From Polaromonas sp. (lineage in GTDB: Bacteria > Pseudomonadota > Gammaproteobacteria > Burkholderiales > Burkholderiaceae_C): a DNA stretch of 33,871 bases. The notes below the pieces were generated by a model that did no database searches, was not told the DNA's origin, and saw only the letters and a list, made by a program, of their open reading frames with translations. Below, one piece after another: positions 32,959 to 33,871 of this stretch. Positions within the stretch are counted from its first letter, which is position 1, and each line of letters starts with the position of its first letter. A program made the translations under genes and the position numbers. The stretch lies in assembly GCA_028292045.1 (NCBI GenBank), contig JAQGMZ010000076.1, positions 1-33,871 on the forward strand, written 5' to 3'.

Positions 32959-33483
32959 ATGGCGAAATCCCCCGTTAAAAACATTGCCCAGGTGTCGGCG
33001 CAAGGCGCGCCGGTCATCAACATCGGCATCAGCGACAAAGACCGCGCCGCCATTGCGCAGGGCCTGAGCCGCCTGCTGGCCGACACCTACACGCTGTACC
33101 TGACCACCCACAATTTCCATTGGAACGTGACCGGGCCGATGTTCAACACGCTGCACACCATGTTCATGACGCAGTACACCGAGCTGTGGAATGCGGTGGA
33201 CCCGGTGGCCGAGCGGATTCGTTCGCTGGGCCACCCGGCGCCGGGCTCGTATGCGCAGTTCAGCAAGCTGGCGTCGGTGCCGGATGCGCCCGTGACGCCG
33301 CCCAAGGCCCTGGAAATGGTGCGCATCCTGGTCACCGGCCATGAAGCGGTTGCCCGCACTGCCCGCGAACTGTTCCCCATGGCCGACAAGGCCAGCGACG
33401 AGCCGACGGCCGACCTGCTAACCCAGCGCATGACGGTGCATGAGCAGACCGCGTGGATGCTGCGCTCGCTGCTGGAAGAGTGA
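32959..33483 (+). CDS. dps: Dps ferritin-like DNA-protection protein
   Basis: Dps forms dodecamers that oxidise and store iron with peroxide and bind DNA non-specifically, protecting against oxidative and starvation damage. The 174 aa show [17 protein letters not shown] (about 50-66) and [13 protein letters not shown] (about 79-91), with His51, His54 or His66, Asp81 and Glu85 as likely ferroxidase ligands. The acidic residue that often occurs four after His66 is Met70 here (HTMFM). The N-terminus has three Lys in the first dozen residues, as in DNA-binding versions. Position next to oxyR and its operator indicate peroxide induction. Confidence 0.95.
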   Translation: MAKSPVKNIAQVSAQGAPVINIGISDKDRAAIAQGLSRLLADTYTLYLTTHNFHWNVTGPMFNTLHTMFMTQYTELWNAVDPVAERIRSLGHPAPGSYAQFSKLASVPDAPVTPPKALEMVRILVTGHEAVARTARELFPMADKASDEPTADLLTQRMTVHEQTAWMLRSLLEE

Positions 33484-33499
33484 GCACGCCTTAAATGAA

Positions 33500-33871
33500 A
33501 TGAACAGCATTAGGCCTGATCCTCCTGACCAGCAGGGGCCACGGAACCGGCTTTGCCGGGCCGCAGGCGCAGCGGCCCCCTCGGGGGGCAGCGCAGTTGG
33601 CGAAGCGACAAGCGTGGGGGCTTTGTACCTGCAACTGATTCGCTGGAACCGACCGGCGGGCTGGCTGCTGCTGCTGTGGCCGACGCTGTCGGCGCTGTGG
33701 GTGGCGTCAAACGGTTTTCCGGGCTGGCACCTGCTCACGGTGTTCACCCTGGGAACGTTCCTGATGCGCAGCGCAGGCTGCTGCGTCAACGACGTGGCCG
33801 ACCGGGATTTTGACCGCCATGTCAAGCGAACGGCGCAGCGGCCGGTGACCAGCGGGGCGCTGTCGGTGAAG
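33500..33871 (+). CDS. ubiA: UbiA 4-hydroxybenzoate polyprenyltransferase (3' end outside window)
   Basis: UbiA attaches the polyprenyl tail to 4-hydroxybenzoate in ubiquinone synthesis at the inner membrane. From about 33626 the frame reads [19 protein letters not shown] and ends before the window edge with the Mg-prenyl-diphosphate motif in [20 protein letters not shown] and RPVTSGALS, all diagnostic. The start is uncertain. An in-frame ATG at 33500 opens a reading frame that passes through all of repeat copy C (residues 12-41) into UbiA without a stop; GTG 33614 or TTG 33623 would give a family-like N-terminus. None has a clear Shine-Dalgarno sequence. Gap to the dps stop is 16 bp from the ATG. 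Confidence 0.9.
   Translation, partial: MNSIRPDPPDQQGPRNRLCRAAGAAAPSGGSAVGEATSVGALYLQLIRWNRPAGWLLLLWPTLSALWVASNGFPGWHLLTVFTLGTFLMRSAGCCVNDVADRDFDRHVKRTAQRPVTSGALSVK
33533..33622 (+). repeat. Dispersed GC-rich palindromic repeat, copy C, at the 5' end of ubiA
   Basis: The core is at 33533-33621, one nt shorter than copies A and B because of a deletion in its right third. The inner hairpin is ccggc-ttt-gccgg (33547-33559), against ctggc-ttt-gccag in copy A, so the stem is kept by a paired change. The C5/G6 hairpin follows. The left direct arm is missing; the right end (gcgaagcgacaagcgtgggggct) resembles the left arm of copy B. Translation in the ubiA frame gives [19 protein letters not shown]. 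Confidence 0.8.

Overview
The window is GC-rich (low-60s percent by eye), densely coded chromosomal DNA from a betaproteobacterium, most likely a Comamonadaceae member close to Polaromonas. The grounds are a DUF3567 protein, a PhaM-type PHA granule protein, the order recG / membrane protein / oxyR / dps / ubiA, pilT divergent from yggS, and codon usage. There is no prophage, CRISPR array, rRNA or tRNA that I can see. It reads as core chromosome with three copies of a small dispersed repeat.

Layout. 1-4028: truncated pilT, divergent yggS, and a large PAS-GGDEF-EAL c-di-GMP protein converging on yggS. 4029-5020: the only gene-free stretch over 300 bp, then a bactofilin. 5092-7752 (minus): a glcD-lrgA-lrgB unit, probably 2-hydroxyacid (glycolate-type) oxidation plus transport, with a LysR regulator upstream (7991-8890). 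9067-11396: purU and a divergent class III aminotransferase. 11426-16407: ChaN lipoprotein, DUF3567, DUF3108, an FAH-family hydrolase, a VOC protein and a PhaM-like granule protein. 16510-22579 (plus): FIST sensor, an LplT-like MFS fused to a PlsC acyltransferase, a coiled-coil/zinc-ribbon membrane protein, and an exported Ig-like protein. 22603-29098 (minus): a long, tightly spaced run queA-vapB-vapC-tgt-GT9-gtrA-GT39, joining queuosine synthesis, a toxin-antitoxin pair and surface-glycan genes. 29116-33871 (plus): recG, a small membrane protein, oxyR, dps and the start of ubiA.

The most unusual feature is the dispersed repeat, about 90 bp in its core and about 130 bp with flanking direct arms. 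Copy A (8940-9069) lies between lysR and purU and covers the purU stop codon. Copy B (25237-25366) lies inside the GT9 gene and is read straight through without breaking the frame, as a 30-codon core insert. Copy C (33533-33622) lies at the 5' end of ubiA, again in an open frame that continues into UbiA. The peptide version is conserved between copies, and one internal hairpin keeps pairing through a T-A to C-G double change. It therefore behaves like a mobile palindromic element that tolerates being translated, comparable in concept to the rickettsial palindromic elements.

Other points of note are a well-formed OxyR operator next to a sigma-70 promoter in front of dps, a vapBC pair inside the queA-tgt transcription unit, glcD paired with an LrgAB system homologous to the plant plastid glycolate/glycerate carrier PLGG1, and several genes whose start codon sits 6-7 nt after a -10-like box without a Shine-Dalgarno sequence.
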